Positions 16,565 through 24,977 of a DNA stretch of 64,000 nucleotides are shown here, piece after piece (within the stretch, counting starts at the first letter, position 1; every line of letters begins with the position of its first letter). The notes beneath the pieces were generated by a model. The model did no database searches, was not told where the DNA came from, and saw nothing but the letters and a program-made list of their open reading frames with translations. The DNA is from a bacterium UBP14_UBA6098 (lineage in GTDB: Bacteria > UBP14 > UBA6098): positions 1 through 64,000 of the forward strand of contig DIWU01000008.1 of NCBI GenBank assembly GCA_002428525.1, written 5' to 3'. A program made the translations under genes and the position numbers.

Positions 16565-18034
16565 TTGACCGATAGAGGCGAAAAGGGCATAGTCCTTGGG
16601 CTGGCGCTTATAACGCTTGCCTCGGCGCTCGGCCTGCGCTTCGATTTTTGGGGCGACGAGGCCGGAACCTACGAGATTGTCACCGAAAACTGGCGCGGCT
16701 TTGTCTCGTGGTTCACCTCGGGCGAGCCGCACCCGCCGCTGTATTTCGCTCTGCTCAAGATTTGGGGCGCGATCTTCGGCACCTCCGAAACAGCGCTTAG
16801 GTTGCCCTCGGTTCTGTTGTTTCCTGTCGTTGTTCTACTAACATGGCGCTTCGCGGGTCGCCTCGGCCTCGGCCGCGCCGGCCGTATCGCCGCCACGGTC
16901 TTCATCGCGCTTCATCCGGCTATGTGGATATTTGCCCGTATGGCGCGGTATTATTCTTTCACCGCGGCGCTGTTTCTGGTTTGCACTCTGCTTTTGTTTC
17001 GCGCCTTCGAGCGCGGCGGTAAGGTTTGGGCGATTTACGCCGTAGCGCTGATAGCCGCTTTGTGGTCAAACTTCACGGTGTATCTGATTTTGCCGATGCA
17101 CCTCGCGTTTGTTTTGTGGAAGAACCGCCCGAGCCTCCGCCGCTGGTCGATCGCCTCCGCGGTGGCGGTGACTTTGTCGTTGCCGGCGCTATATTTCTTC
17201 GCGAAATCGGCGGTCAGCTATGCCGAGGATTCCGCGCCCTCGATTCTGAACACGGCAGTCGGCGTTGGATTTGTGGTCTATGATTTTCTCGTCGGCGAGG
17301 TGGGATATCCTTGGCAAATTCCCACCGCGCTAGCGCTTCTTTCGGGGATTGTGCTGTTTATTTTAGCTCTGCGAGGTAAACCGAAGTCGGTTCTTATTAT
17401 CACTATATTACCGGTAGCGGTCGGGGCGTTGGTTTTGGCCCTGCTTTTTCAGAAACTGCCCTTCACCTATTACCCCGCGAGGATACTGTTTCTCCTGCCG
17501 ACAGTCGCTGTAGCGCTCGGGCTTGGAGTCGAGTCTGCGCGGCCTAAATTCGCCGCGGCGATGTTTTTTCTGATTACAGTCGGTTATCTTTGGGGGATTG
17601 TCGGGGCGATTTCCGGGCGGGCTTATATAAACTCGGTTTATATCCTCCCGTGGCGCGAGGTGACGGCGCGGCTTGCCGAAGAGCGCGTCGAGACAGCTAT
17701 CTCTCGCGATTGGGGCGCGGTGCATTATATTCGTAAAGACATGCGGGGGATACTCCTCCGCGACGCGATGGAGGCCGAGCTTCCCGACGGCAAGATCGCC
17801 CATGTCCGCCGGGCCGGCGCATTCCGCCTTCTCGAGCTGGATTCACTGGTTCAGGAAAGGCTGATCGCCGAGCGCGGCGCGCCGATAGACAGCTTCTCCC
17901 TTGTCCCTGAAAACCCGATCACACAGAGGCTCAAGAAAAGGATTCTCGGCCTCGATTTCCCTGAATATATAATAAATACCTATATTTTCGAAGAAAGGAG
18001 CGAGCCATGTGTCTCGCCTACCCCGGAAAGATAG
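16565..18034 (+). CDS. GT-C family membrane glycosyltransferase (ArnT/PMT-like)
   Basis: 489 residues with about a dozen hydrophobic segments and a soluble C-terminal tail. The first periplasmic loop carries the acidic motif FDFWGDEAGTY followed by GEPHPPLYFALLK, as in ArnT/PMT-2 type transferases that use polyprenyl-phosphate sugars. It would glycosylate an envelope lipid or protein; acceptor unknown. The start is probably TTG one base after the PorE-like stop, because the next in-frame ATG would remove several membrane helices. The 3' end overlaps the HypC-like gene by 28 bases. Confidence 0.75.
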   Translation: MTDRGEKGIVLGLALITLASALGLRFDFWGDEAGTYEIVTENWRGFVSWFTSGEPHPPLYFALLKIWGAIFGTSETALRLPSVLLFPVVVLLTWRFAGRLGLGRAGRIAATVFIALHPAMWIFARMARYYSFTAALFLVCTLLLFRAFERGGKVWAIYAVALIAALWSNFTVYLILPMHLAFVLWKNRPSLRRWSIASAVAVTLSLPALYFFAKSAVSYAEDSAPSILNTAVGVGFVVYDFLVGEVGYPWQIPTALALLSGIVLFILALRGKPKSVLIITILPVAVGALVLALLFQKLPFTYYPARILFLLPTVAVALGLGVESARPKFAAAMFFLITVGYLWGIVGAISGRAYINSVYILPWREVTARLAEERVETAISRDWGAVHYIRKDMRGILLRDAMEAELPDGKIAHVRRAGAFRLLELDSLVQERLIAERGAPIDSFSLVPENPITQRLKKRILGLDFPEYIINTYIFEERSEPCVSPTPER

Positions 18035-18243
18035 TCCGGATCGAGGGCGACACCGGCGAGGTCGATTTCGGCGGCTTCACCAAGATGGTCAACCTGATGC
18101 TCATGCCCGCCGCCAAGCTCGGTGATATGGTGCTCGTCCATGCCGGCTTCGCGATAGGAGCCACGACCGAGCAGGATGCCGAAGAAACCCGCGATGTCCT
18201 CCGCCGAATCGACAGCGCCTTTGTTCCCGAAGAGCCGAGATGA
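18007..18243 (+). CDS. hypC: HypC/HupF-family hydrogenase maturation chaperone (lone copy)
   Basis: 78 residues of HypC size and layout: MCLAYPGKI at the N-terminus with the essential Cys2, VDFGGFTKMVNL, GDMVLVHAGFAIG, and a helical end with EQDAEETRDVLRRI. HypC carries the Fe(CN)2CO group with HypD to the [NiFe]-hydrogenase large subunit. No other hyp gene or hydrogenase is in the window. It overlaps the GT-C gene by 28 bases and ribD by four (ATGA). The ggag Shine-Dalgarno (about 17996-18001) lies inside the upstream gene. Confidence 0.85.
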   Translation: MCLAYPGKIVRIEGDTGEVDFGGFTKMVNLMLMPAAKLGDMVLVHAGFAIGATTEQDAEETRDVLRRIDSAFVPEEPR

Positions 18244-19334
18244 CGCCCTCGCCCGACGAAATCAGGTTTATGCGGCGCGCCCTGAGTCTCGGCCGTTTCG
18301 GCAGAGGTTCGACCTTTCCGAACCCGCCGGTCGGCGCTGTTTTGGTGAAAGATAATCGAATTATCGGCGAGGGATGGCACCGGCGAAAGGGGGAGGCCCA
18401 CGCCGAGGCGCTCGCGATTGCTGACGCCCGCGAGCGGGGCTTCGATCTTCGAGGGGCGTCGATGTTTGTCACGCTCGAGCCGTGTTGCCACCACGGCGCG
18501 ACGCCGCCATGCACGACCGCGATTATCGATGCCGGAATCGCCCGAGTTTTTATTTCATGTGTCGATGATTTCGACTCGCGTGTTTGCGGTGGGGGAATCT
18601 TTGCCCTCCGCGCGGCCGGAGTCGAGGTGGTCGAGGGCCTTCTTCCCGAAGAGGGCGCCGAGCTGATCGAGCAATACCGTATTCAGCGGACTGAGGGACG
18701 CGCCTTTCTATCGGCGAAATGGGCGCAAAGCCTCGACGGCTCGATCGCGACCTCGGCAGGCGATTCCCAATGGATCTCCGGCAGGACCGCGCTCAAATTC
18801 GCCCACCGCCTTCGCGCGGAGCATTGCGCTGTGGCGGTTGGCGCGAACACGGCGCTTATCGACAACCCGCGGCTTTCGGTTCGCGAGGTTCGATCGCACA
18901 ATAGCCCGGCGCGAATAGTTTTAGCCGGCGAGCGGGAGCTTCCGGCCTCTCTCGCGCTTCTTTCAGGCGAAACGAGGACGATCGTTGTTCATGACGGCGG
19001 AAACTCGCCGGTTATAACCCCATCGCCGAAAATCGAATTGATTGAAATCCCGCGCTGGCCGAATTTTTGGGGGGATTTTCTGAAGAAGATCTTCGAGCTT
19101 GGGATCGGCTCGGTTCTTCTCGAGGGCGGCGGGGAGGTTATTACCTCTGCACTTGCCGCGGGCGCAGTGGATAGGGTCTTCGTCGTGATCGCGCCGCTTT
19201 TTATCGGCGGCGGGATTCCGGCTGTCGGGGGTTTGGGCGTTGAACGGCTCGAAGATTCGATAAAACTCGAACGCGCCCGATACCGGAAGTTAGGCGTGGA
19301 TTTGATCCTGTCGGGCTACCCTAAAAAGGGCTAA
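18240..19334 (+). CDS. ribD: Bifunctional riboflavin deaminase/reductase
   Basis: 364 residues, normal for RibD. The N-terminal deaminase domain has the zinc motif H54-A-E56 and PCCHHGATPPC at 81-91. The C-terminal reductase domain starts near residue 155 (FLSAKWAQSLDGSIATSAG, SQWISGRTA) and includes GANTALIDNPRLSVR and VLLEGGGEV. It deaminates and then reduces the pyrimidine intermediate in riboflavin synthesis. The start overlaps the hypC stop (ATGA). No ribBA, ribE or ribH follows, so the pathway genes are dispersed. It is convergent with the next gene, overlapping by four bases. Confidence 0.93.
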   Translation: MTPSPDEIRFMRRALSLGRFGRGSTFPNPPVGAVLVKDNRIIGEGWHRRKGEAHAEALAIADARERGFDLRGASMFVTLEPCCHHGATPPCTTAIIDAGIARVFISCVDDFDSRVCGGGIFALRAAGVEVVEGLLPEEGAELIEQYRIQRTEGRAFLSAKWAQSLDGSIATSAGDSQWISGRTALKFAHRLRAEHCAVAVGANTALIDNPRLSVREVRSHNSPARIVLAGERELPASLALLSGETRTIVVHDGGNSPVITPSPKIELIEIPRWPNFWGDFLKKIFELGIGSVLLEGGGEVITSALAAGAVDRVFVVIAPLFIGGGIPAVGGLGVERLEDSIKLERARYRKLGVDLILSGYPKKG

Positions 19335-19606
19335 TCCGTGGGGGGGAAGGTCTCCGAGAAGGAAGAGCCGTCGGCGGCCTCGAGCTGGGCGATTATCACC
19401 CGCGCCCGGTCTTCCTGATCGGCGGGAACCACAAGCCGCCAACCGGCGCTGTCCGAGCGCAGGAGTCCGGTCTCCGAGAGATAGGCCGTGTTCAGAAAGC
19501 TCGTGCCCAAAAGATGCGCCTCGATGCCCTCGTTCTGAAGTATCTCGGTGATCATCTCGCCCACCGAGCGAAGTTCGACCTCCATAATCACGACTGTAGC
19601 TTCCAT
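19331..19606 (-). CDS. DUF2007-like small protein
   Basis: 91 residues resembling the DUF2007 (putative signal-transducing, PII-like fold) group: EVELRSVGEMITEILQNEGI, then HLLG, and a C-terminal WRLVVPADQEDRARVIIAQL typical of this fold. Function is unknown in the family. It stands alone on the minus strand, its end overlapping the ribD stop by four bases. The Met at 19585 (MEVEL) is a possible later start. Confidence 0.65.
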   Translation of the reverse strand: MEATVVIMEVELRSVGEMITEILQNEGIEAHLLGTSFLNTAYLSETGLLRSDSAGWRLVVPADQEDRARVIIAQLEAADGSSFSETFPPTD

Positions 19607-19700
19607 GGAACCCTCGATAGTATTTTGATTTAATGCATTTCAAGTTTAGTTATAGTTTATCAAATGTCAATCGACTCCACATTTGGACAGAATATTAAGC

Positions 19701-19723
19701 GCAAGAATTCTGGTTATTCTTGC
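19701..19723. other. Hairpin in an AT-rich gene-free stretch
   Basis: The stretch 19607-20063 is AT-rich and holds no credible gene. It contains an 8-bp perfect hairpin (19701-19708 with 19716-19723) without a T-run, and long A/T tracts near 19740-19760 and 19950-19980, just upstream of a strong promoter. The A-tracts may bend DNA or act as an UP element. Confidence 0.4.
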
Positions 19724-19987
19724 TATGGAATTAATTTATTTACAATTAAAAAAACATTTTCTTGAGCCAAGCTCGATCCCTAAGATGCAATTATTAAATA
19801 ATTTACCGAGTTATTTTATCTTGAAGTAATCTCATGGGGCTAAGCGCTTTATTGCTTAAATTATTAATTTGTTTAAATTTGGTTTATTCAAAAGAATCGA
19901 TAATGCAAGTGGTTTTGCGCCCCAAAGAAACCTCGTTAAATATCCCCTTGAAGAAAAATTTCAAAAAAAAAATTTATTTCATAGAGG

Positions 19988-20016
19988 TTGACAACCATAG
20001 ATCGAATAACTAAAAT
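19988..20016 (+). promoter_or_regulatory. Strong sigma-70-type promoter
   Basis: TTGACA (19988-19993), exactly 17 bases, then TAAAAT (20011-20016). A run of A's upstream could serve as an UP element. It would drive the zinc-ribbon gene and possibly ybbR-tsaD. Confidence 0.75.
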
Positions 20017-20063
20017 CTCAAGCTCTGGTTGTGGCCCTAAAAATTATCTCTGTAGGAGGGGCT

Positions 20064-20252
20064 ATGAATGAATACCCCCAGTGTCTAAAATGTGGAAAAG
20101 GTTGTTTGCTTCCACTGTCTGACTATGGTAGAGATGGTGCTCCGATTCGCTACAAGGCATGGGTTTGTTCAAACCCGGAATGTGGTTTTTCGCTGAGAAT
20201 CGATAATGGCGAGGTAAGCTTCGGCAAGACCCTGTCACAATCGAATAAGTAG
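20064..20252 (+). CDS. Small zinc-ribbon protein
   Basis: 62 residues. Two cysteine clusters (QCLKCGKGC near the N-terminus and VCSNPEC in the middle) make a four-cysteine zinc ribbon of unknown role. The ATG is chosen for its strong Shine-Dalgarno (aggagggg, six bases upstream). A strong sigma-70-type promoter lies just upstream, so the gene is likely well expressed. It precedes ybbR by about 36 bases. No known family is recognised. Confidence 0.65.
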   Translation: MNEYPQCLKCGKGCLLPLSDYGRDGAPIRYKAWVCSNPECGFSLRIDNGEVSFGKTLSQSNK

Positions 20253-20288
20253 TCCGGAATTTGTCCATGGGCAAAACTCAGCCAGAGC

Positions 20289-21200
20289 ATGTGGAAACGG
20301 CTACTTAAAAACACTCCCGCGAAGATTGTCGCTTTTCTGGCGGCCTGCGTTTTATGGATGCATGTCGCTACCGAGCAAAAATACGAGCACATTTTTAATC
20401 TTCCCTTATCGATCGAGGGGCTTCCTGCAGAATATGTTCTGGGAGCCCCTCTTCCAGATTCGGTTGGGGTTGTCCTGAAGGGTCGGGGCAAGGACCTGAT
20501 CAAGCTTCTTTTCTCCGAAGGCGCAGTCGTGATAGACGGCCGCGGTTTCAAGTATTCCGAGAGGTTCATGGACCTCACCGCCTCGGAGCTTGTTTTGCCG
20601 GATAATAATTACGAGCTGATCTCCTACACGCGAACCGAGCCTATTCGGCTCGTAATCGACCGATACTCCAATCTCGAGGTGCCGGTCGAAAGCAATCTTG
20701 TGCTCGAGGCGGCCGACGGCTTCGAGGTTATCCCCGAGAAAACGACCTTCGAGCCCTCGCATATAGTGATCGGAGGGCCGGAGCGCTTGGTTCGGTCGAT
20801 CGAATCGGTGAAAACACAAGCCGATACCTTCCGAAATCTCAACGCCGGGACGAATATTATGGTCGATATCGAGCGCGAGTTTACTCTGCTCGAATACACC
20901 CCGACGAGGATATCGGCGAAAATAGTAGTCGAGCCGTTGGTGAATAAAAAAATAAACGCCATCCCAATTGAAATTAAAGGTCTTCGAGGCTCTGATAAGA
21001 TGAAGCTCGATCAACCGACCATCGATATAGTTTTCGCCGGAGTCGAAGAGGTCATCGATTCGCTTACAAAAGAGGACATCCATGTCTTTGTGGATTTCGT
21101 CGAGGGCGAGGACAGGCTTGTTCGACCGGTTATAATCCACCCTCCAAATGTCCATCTGGTTTCCACCTCCCCCGAGACCTTCGGGTTTGTCCCCGAATAA
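20289..21200 (+). CDS. YbbR/CdaR-like domain protein
   Basis: 303 residues. One N-terminal membrane helix (AKIVAFLAACVLWMHVATEQ) is followed by about three YbbR-type beta domains, with phrases such as VGVVLKGRGKDLIKLL, VPVESNLVLEAADGFEVIPEKTTFEPSHIVIGGPE and PIEIKGLRG. The family includes CdaR, which regulates the diadenylate cyclase CdaA in Firmicutes. No cdaA lies next to it here, so the role is open. It would be anchored in the inner membrane with domains outside. It sits before tsaD with a 58-base gap. Confidence 0.8.
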   Translation: MWKRLLKNTPAKIVAFLAACVLWMHVATEQKYEHIFNLPLSIEGLPAEYVLGAPLPDSVGVVLKGRGKDLIKLLFSEGAVVIDGRGFKYSERFMDLTASELVLPDNNYELISYTRTEPIRLVIDRYSNLEVPVESNLVLEAADGFEVIPEKTTFEPSHIVIGGPERLVRSIESVKTQADTFRNLNAGTNIMVDIEREFTLLEYTPTRISAKIVVEPLVNKKINAIPIEIKGLRGSDKMKLDQPTIDIVFAGVEEVIDSLTKEDIHVFVDFVEGEDRLVRPVIIHPPNVHLVSTSPETFGFVPE

Positions 21201-21258
21201 TTGAAAAATAAGCCTTTCAGCCTATTGACAGGCCTTTAAAGAAACATATCATTTTAAT

Positions 21259-22263
21259 ATGTTAATCATGGGAATTGAAACATCCTGCGACGACAGCTCC
21301 GTCGGTATTGTCCGCGATGGGACTGTGATTTCGAGCGTAGTCTATACCCAGAAGGTTCATTCTAAATGGGGTGGCGTAATCCCCGAGCTTGCGAGTCGTG
21401 ATCATGTCCGCTCGATAATCCCGACTATTGAGGAGGCCCTCGAGAGGGCCGGAGTAAAGCTTTCCGAGCTGGATTGTATAGCCGCTTGCGCCGGCCCGGG
21501 GCTGATAGGCTCTTTGCTTGTCGGGCTTTGCACCGGCAAGTCTATCGCGCGCGTTCTCGGAATACCGTTTATCGGGGTTCATCATATCGAGGGGCATTTT
21601 TTCGCCGGCCTCATCGGAAGCGAGCTCGAGCCGCCGCTGATCGCGCTCGTGATAAGCGGCGGGCATTCGCATATCTACTATGTGCCGAGGCTCGGCGAGT
21701 ATCGCCTTCTCGGGAAAACCCGCGACGACGCCGCCGGCGAGGCCTTCGATAAGGGCGCGAAAGCGATGGGGCTTCCCTATCCCGGCGGGCCTTCGATAGA
21801 AAGGGCCGCGCAAACCGGCGATCCGAAGGCCTTCGATTTCCCGCGAGCGATGCAGTTGCCGGGCGAACTCGATATGTCGTTCAGCGGCCTCAAAACCGCT
21901 TTGATAAATACATTGAGTCGAATACCCAAGAATGATTTAAATAGGTTAATTCCGGACTTGGCCGCGAGTTATCAGGAGGCCGTTGTCGATGCCCTTATTT
22001 GGAAGCTCGACGAGGCGGCCTCGACCCGCGATTTCGGCGGGAAGATCGCCGCGGTAGGCGGGGTTGCCGCGAACACGCGGTTTCGCGAAAGGCTGAGGCA
22101 TTTATGCGACAAAAGGGGGTGGTTATATTCGATTCCATCGAAAGAATTCTGCACGGACAACGGCGCGATGATCGCCAAGGCGGGCGAATTCCGCTATAAG
22201 AGGGGCGAATTTGCCGAATGGAATATCACAGCGGTCAGTCGATGGCCGCTCGAAAGTGTCTGA
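21259..22263 (+). CDS. tsaD: tRNA N6-threonylcarbamoyladenosine transferase subunit
   Basis: 334 residues. It carries MGIETSCDDSSVGIV at the N-terminus, GGVIPELASRDH, the metal-binding HHIEGHFFAGLI, LVISGGHS, GAKAMGLPYPGGPSIE and SFSGLKTA, with GGVAANTRFRE near the end. TsaD, with TsaB and TsaE, transfers threonylcarbamoyl to A37 of ANN-decoding tRNAs. The start could equally be the ATG at 21268 (MGIETS). The following gene begins 44 bases later on the same strand. Confidence 0.95.
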   Translation: MLIMGIETSCDDSSVGIVRDGTVISSVVYTQKVHSKWGGVIPELASRDHVRSIIPTIEEALERAGVKLSELDCIAACAGPGLIGSLLVGLCTGKSIARVLGIPFIGVHHIEGHFFAGLIGSELEPPLIALVISGGHSHIYYVPRLGEYRLLGKTRDDAAGEAFDKGAKAMGLPYPGGPSIERAAQTGDPKAFDFPRAMQLPGELDMSFSGLKTALINTLSRIPKNDLNRLIPDLAASYQEAVVDALIWKLDEAASTRDFGGKIAAVGGVAANTRFRERLRHLCDKRGWLYSIPSKEFCTDNGAMIAKAGEFRYKRGEFAEWNITAVSRWPLESV

Positions 22264-22307
22264 AATCATGCTTATAAAAAAGGAATTTCAACCGAACGGA
22301 GTCAATT

Positions 22308-23222
22308 ATGTTGGACAAAACCTTGGATACAATCAAAAAGGCCAACCCGAGGGAGCTTTACGATTGTATTATGTCCTATTGCGCCGCTACGGGATCGGAG
22401 CTTCCGGATAATGTCAGAACGAGAATTTTACTTGCACTGAGGCTTGCCGAAGAGGGCCTTCCCAATTCGAGCGAGCTATCGATTGTGGAGTTGCAGGAGA
22501 TCGCCGATTTTATCGAGAGAGCGCAATCGTTAAAAGATAGACATCAGAGACTGGTTTCTTTTAAGGACTTCATTCACAGCACTATTGGAAATGTCGAGGT
22601 GGGCGACCTCGCCTTCCGCGGAAAAGAGCTTCTGATGCATTTTTCGCCCGATCTGGTTCTCGTCAGTTCTTATTCACCGGATGTTCTCGATAAGCGATGC
22701 TCTGTTTTCATCGAGGAGTTCAGGGCCGAATATGTAAACTACCATAACCTATGGTATAGCAAACGCTTAGAGATAGGCGACAGGTTCGAGCAGGCCGGGC
22801 TTAAGGTCGAGATGCTCAAGAGACTCAATACGCTTCGGAAGCTCGGCCCCGCGATCGGCCTCGATCTGATTGACGAGTTCGAGGGTTTTCCCTCGAAGAT
22901 CTCCACATGCAAGCCGATCAAGGTCGCAGACCTCGGCTATTCGACGGAGTGTCCGTTCTGCGGGCTTCAATATAAAGGGGGATTAGACTGGGCCGCCTTC
23001 GTCAAATTCGAGAAGAGGCTCGATGAAACCTGCAGAAAAAAGCTGGCGCTTATTTCGCGCAAGGTGGCCGAAGTCGCGGTCGGAAGCGAAGAGGGGCCGC
23101 TGAGGGCCTTCATCGACGCCGTCGCGGTCAGCGACCTCGACAAGCTGTATCTGGTTTTAGACGATGAGGTTCTCGAGGCTTTACGAAAGGTTTTGCACTC
23201 GAAGGATAAGCCCGCATTTTAA
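22308..23222 (+). CDS. Unknown protein with a CPFC zinc motif
   Basis: 304 residues, mostly helical, no signal peptide or membrane segment. The most distinct part is residues ~195-225: ISTCKPIKVADLGYSTECPFCGLQYKG, a likely zinc knuckle. A charged helical C-terminus ends in LDDEVLEALRKVLHS. The start has a ggag Shine-Dalgarno. It follows tsaD and converges with the ispH fusion, leaving 18 bases. The CPxCG segment is reminiscent of C-terminal parts of some large DUF6079-type proteins, but that is only an impression and I do not assign a function. Confidence 0.6.
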   Translation: MLDKTLDTIKKANPRELYDCIMSYCAATGSELPDNVRTRILLALRLAEEGLPNSSELSIVELQEIADFIERAQSLKDRHQRLVSFKDFIHSTIGNVEVGDLAFRGKELLMHFSPDLVLVSSYSPDVLDKRCSVFIEEFRAEYVNYHNLWYSKRLEIGDRFEQAGLKVEMLKRLNTLRKLGPAIGLDLIDEFEGFPSKISTCKPIKVADLGYSTECPFCGLQYKGGLDWAAFVKFEKRLDETCRKKLALISRKVAEVAVGSEEGPLRAFIDAVAVSDLDKLYLVLDDEVLEALRKVLHSKDKPAF

Positions 23223-23240
23223 TACAATTTAGCCGATTTA

Positions 23241-24977
23241 TTATTGAAACAAAGCGCTCCCAATGAACGGAAGCGCTCCCGAAAGGAGCAAACCCGCATC
23301 GACGGCAAGCTCCGCCCATGTCCCACGGGAGATGCCCGAGCGCCGGAACCTGAAGATTAGTATCGACATATAGCCCAAAAACAAGAACTCGATTTCGGCC
23401 GATGGGCTGAGAATACCGGCCAGAAGGCCGACGATTACTATCGAGATCGCAACCCCCATAAGAAGAGATACCGAATACCAAGCCCGTTTTTCGCCTATAA
23501 TTCCCGCAAATGAGTCCCGCCCGAGGATTCGGTCGGTGCCCATATCGGTGATTGAGAACAGGAGTGCGCGCAGAATCGCGAACACCGCGACCCACCCTAT
23601 GCCGATGATCGCGAGCGCCGGAGTAGGCTTGACCGCGGAGATCGGTATAAGTCCGGCCGCCAATATCCATCCGCTGGCGTGCATGATATCCTTGGCGCCG
23701 GGGATATTTCGCCATGTTGAAACACCCTTCGCCTTGAGGAATTTCGGCATCCCCTTAAGCGAGACGAAAACCAGCGCGGAAAATGACCCGAGGCACATCA
23801 GAATGAACGGCTCGAAACCGGCGATGAATGAAAGCGGAATCGCGATGAGCAGTCCCAACGCCGACAGGATACTTAAGAGCCGTCTGTTTCCCCAGAAAAA
23901 GCGAATCTTTGAGGGATCGACCAGCGCGAGGCCCTGCCAATCGACGAGGTTATAGAGGGTGTGCATAGACATCACGAATAGCCCCGCGGCCGCGGCGACC
24001 GGAAGGTTGAACTTGCCGCCCGTGAGGAAAATCGCCGAGGTCCCGAGCATTGCGGCGGCGAGGCCTGTCAGGAAATTGCTCTGTATCGCAATATAGCCGA
24101 AGGCTTTGAGGCGCGGCCATCGCCACGGCGGGAGGCTGGTTTCGTTCATCGCCTCGAGCCTCTCGACCACCCGCGAGACTATCCAATGCGGTGTGCTTGC
24201 GCCGGCGGTCACCGCCACTGTTGAATAGCCGGCGAAATCTTCTTTGTTAAGCTCGCTCTCCGTCTCGATCCAGAATGTCGGCCGGCCGGTTTCGAGTGCG
24301 ACTTCATAGAGCCTTTTGGTGTTGCTTGAATTTCTCCCGCCTACGACGATAATTGCGTCCGCGCCCTTGGCAAGCTCTGGAAGCTCGGCCTGTCTGGCTG
24401 AGGTGGAATCGCAGAGTGTGTCGTGGATTTTAGCTTGCGGGAATCGGGTTTTGATGAGGTTCGCGAAGCGCTCGTATCTCTCGCGGTTGAGGGTAGTTTG
24501 GCCGAAAACCGAGACACCGCCCTCGCATTCGATTTTGTCGATATCCTCCACCGCTTCCAGGACTACGCTTCGGTCGGCAAAACCTATCAGGCCCTCGACC
24601 TCGGCGTGTTCGGGGTTCCCGACGATAACGACGAGGTTGCCCTCTTTGGAGGCCTTGCGAATTAGGCCCTGCACTCGGGCGACCTTGGGACATGTGGCGT
24701 CGCAAACATTGGCGCCGGTCGAAAGAATGGCGGCCTTTTTTTCGGGCGGGACGCCGTGGCTTCGTATGACGATAGTCGAGCCGGCCTGCACCTCCGAGGG
24801 GTTGTCGATGACCCCGACGCCTTGTTCTTTGAGGAAATCGACAGTTTGGGGATTGTGAATCAGCGGCCCCCATGTGAAGATCGGCGAGGAACTCTCGCCG
24901 GCCGTCTTGAGCACAAGCTCGACGGCGCGCTTAACGCCCATACAGAAACCGGCTGTCTTGGCTAATTTAACCTTCAC
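23241..24977 (-). CDS. ispH: Fusion of IspH (HMBPP reductase) with a UbiA-like prenyltransferase domain
   Basis: 578 residues, about twice the IspH length. Residues 1-275 are complete IspH: iron-sulfur cysteines C12, C96 and C189, H41, H74, H124, E126, and the TLCDSTSARQ segment. It makes IPP and DMAPP from HMBPP. Residues ~285-578 hold about eight hydrophobic segments resembling UbiA prenyltransferases. The second Asp motif is seen as ITDMGTDRILGRDS (D478, D482), while the first (NLVDWQGLALVD) is degenerate. Reading is continuous with no stop or shift at the junction. The ATG overlaps the murA stop (ATGA). One polypeptide may make and use a prenyl donor, or the second domain may only be a membrane anchor. 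Confidence 0.85.
   Translation of the reverse strand: MKVKLAKTAGFCMGVKRAVELVLKTAGESSSPIFTWGPLIHNPQTVDFLKEQGVGVIDNPSEVQAGSTIVIRSHGVPPEKKAAILSTGANVCDATCPKVARVQGLIRKASKEGNLVVIVGNPEHAEVEGLIGFADRSVVLEAVEDIDKIECEGGVSVFGQTTLNRERYERFANLIKTRFPQAKIHDTLCDSTSARQAELPELAKGADAIIVVGGRNSSNTKRLYEVALETGRPTFWIETESELNKEDFAGYSTVAVTAGASTPHWIVSRVVERLEAMNETSLPPWRWPRLKAFGYIAIQSNFLTGLAAAMLGTSAIFLTGGKFNLPVAAAAGLFVMSMHTLYNLVDWQGLALVDPSKIRFFWGNRRLLSILSALGLLIAIPLSFIAGFEPFILMCLGSFSALVFVSLKGMPKFLKAKGVSTWRNIPGAKDIMHASGWILAAGLIPISAVKPTPALAIIGIGWVAVFAILRALLFSITDMGTDRILGRDSFAGIIGEKRAWYSVSLLMGVAISIVIVGLLAGILSPSAEIEFLFLGYMSILIFRFRRSGISRGTWAELAVDAGLLLSGALPFIGSALFQ

Noticed and set aside
19724..19828. 34-codon frame in the AT-rich gap
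   Set aside because: No Shine-Dalgarno and AT-rich codons unlike the neighbours.
22211..22411. 66-codon frame across the tsaD end and the next gene start
   Set aside because: It overlaps two better genes in another frame and has no features.
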